Made by a program: the position numbers and the translations under genes. From Malurus cyaneus samueli (Eukaryota; Chordata; Aves; Passeriformes; Maluridae), in assembly GCA_009741485.1 (NCBI GenBank), contig CM019216.1, positions 53,268,512-53,332,511 of the forward strand: a stretch of 64,000 bases of DNA, given 5' to 3'. Shown one piece after another: positions 63,132-64,000 of the stretch. The notes beneath the pieces were generated by a model that was not told the DNA's origin, made no database searches, and was given only the letters and a program-made list of their open reading frames with translations. The stretch's first letter is position 1. Each line of letters starts with the position of its first letter.

Positions 63132-63330
63132 CTTCCTCTCTCTCACAAAACCAAATTTCTCATTCCCGAGGAGCTGATCATAGCACAGTTCATAATCATC
63201 ATCAGGTAGGTGATCGATACTGGTGGGTCGGAGCTGCAGCTGGGCTTGGCTGCTGTTCTCCAAGCAGGTGTTTCCTAGCACTGTGCTGGGACATCTTGCT
63301 TCCTTTGGTGGGGAGAAGGATAAAGGTGTT
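63132..63330 (-). other. Unidentified coding-like ORF with candidate splice donor
   Basis: Part of a 95-codon minus ORF (63090-63377). Before a possible donor GAAG|GTATTT it reads SIDHLPDDDYELCYDQLLGN and then EKFGFVRERK. The composition is protein-like (acidic, then basic) and the region is GC-richer than its flanks, but I know no family with this sequence and no clear acceptor was found. It could be one exon of an unrecognised gene or chance. Confidence 0.25.
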
Positions 63331-64000
63331 AGTAATGCAATGGGTTCCCTCTCTTGTGAGTGGTCCAAGAAAACCAACAGATACTTTCACAGGTCCATTT
63401 GGGGAAAAACGTGGTCTTTTTTTTTTTTTTTTTTGCATTCATATCTCCCGTCTCCCAGTCTGTAAGTGAATAAAGACTGTGTAAGACTTCTGTTCTGCTT
63501 TACTCAAACTTGAGGGACATGGTAGTGGGGCTCTGTCATCTTGTTTTGCTTATGACTGTCACTGCCTTGCTCTCTTGCTGCATCTGGCTGAATCTGCTCA
63601 AGTTCAAAGCTGCTCTTGAATGTGAGTGGCATGAAATGTGCTTCTAAATTATTCTTTATGAAACTTTACAGTAACGAAGTCTAGGCAATAACAAGCAAGT
63701 CAAAACCACAGACAACTTCAAGCCACATGACCTCAGCTTTATCCTCCAGCAGGCATTTGGCCACAGAGAGAGTCTAACCTGGGCACTTGTCATCTTGTGA
63801 CAGCTAAGCTGGTCCAAGCTCACCACTGTATACAACATCACCACCTTCAAACAAAGGAAGAAAGAGGATTTCTGCAAAGGTGTTTTAAATCTCTGAGTGT
63901 GACTTTAACATTGCATTATATTTCCCTACACAATCTAAAATTAGCAGGTAAAAATTGCAGAGCGTAAAGGATATGTACTATATAAGTACTACTATAGTCC
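63331..64000. other. Right-hand edge, no gene recognised
   Basis: Holds an 18-base T run at 63417-63434 and otherwise ordinary sequence. The 73-codon minus ORF at 63656-63877 has no resemblance to a known protein. Confidence 0.6.

Overview
This is vertebrate nuclear DNA, most probably from a bird. Coding sequence is split into short exons with GT/AG borders. Introns are AT-rich, a dense CpG island sits at the first exon, and the recognisable interspersed repeats are CR1 LINE 3' ends, whose tails match the avian pattern of a ggttgga/ttccaacc block followed by attctatga repeats. Nothing bacterial is present: no operons, no CRISPR array, no insertion sequences.

The window is dominated by one gene on the minus strand, FNDC1 (fibronectin type III domain containing 1; its C-terminal part was described in rat as AGS8). 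It runs from a signal-peptide exon in the CpG island near 48.9 kb leftwards to about 2.1 kb and continues off the left edge. I placed 15 coding exons by similarity to the remembered mammalian protein and by splice sites. The reading phase agrees across all 13 junctions between neighbouring exons, giving about 1,510 codons. In protein order they are: signal peptide (48.8 kb); FN3 repeat 2 (27.3 and 26.8 kb); FN3 repeat 3 (24.8 and 23.7 kb); FN3 repeat 4 (22.9 and 20.5 kb); one giant Ser/Pro/Arg-rich exon of 2,358 bp (17.3-19.7 kb); a conserved Gly/Asn-rich to '[12 protein letters not shown]' segment (15.5, 13.6 and 12.5 kb); two Thr-rich mucin-like stretches (12.4 and 5.5 kb) with a small acidic exon between them (7.5 kb); and the C-terminal FN3 repeat with its conserved leader (3.3 and 2.2 kb). 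The last exons, encoding the end of that FN3 and the conserved C-terminal domain, lie outside the window.

The exons for FN3 repeat 1 should lie in the 21-kb interval between 27.4 and 48.8 kb, but I could not find them by eye. They cannot simply be skipped, because exon 1 ends in phase 2 and the next exon found starts in phase 1.

From 49.3 to 62.7 kb I see no gene, only simple repeats and two CR1 tails. A short second CpG-rich patch at 62.7-63.0 kb may be a promoter for a neighbouring gene. In human, TAGAP is the neighbour on this side of FNDC1, but I recognise no TAGAP coding sequence here. A coding-looking but unidentified minus-strand ORF lies just beyond it at 63.13-63.33 kb. I did not find a clearly new biological system. 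The most interesting points are the unlocated FN3-1 exons, the almost uniformly phase-1 exon architecture in which even the giant exon is skippable in frame, and the unexplained second CpG patch.
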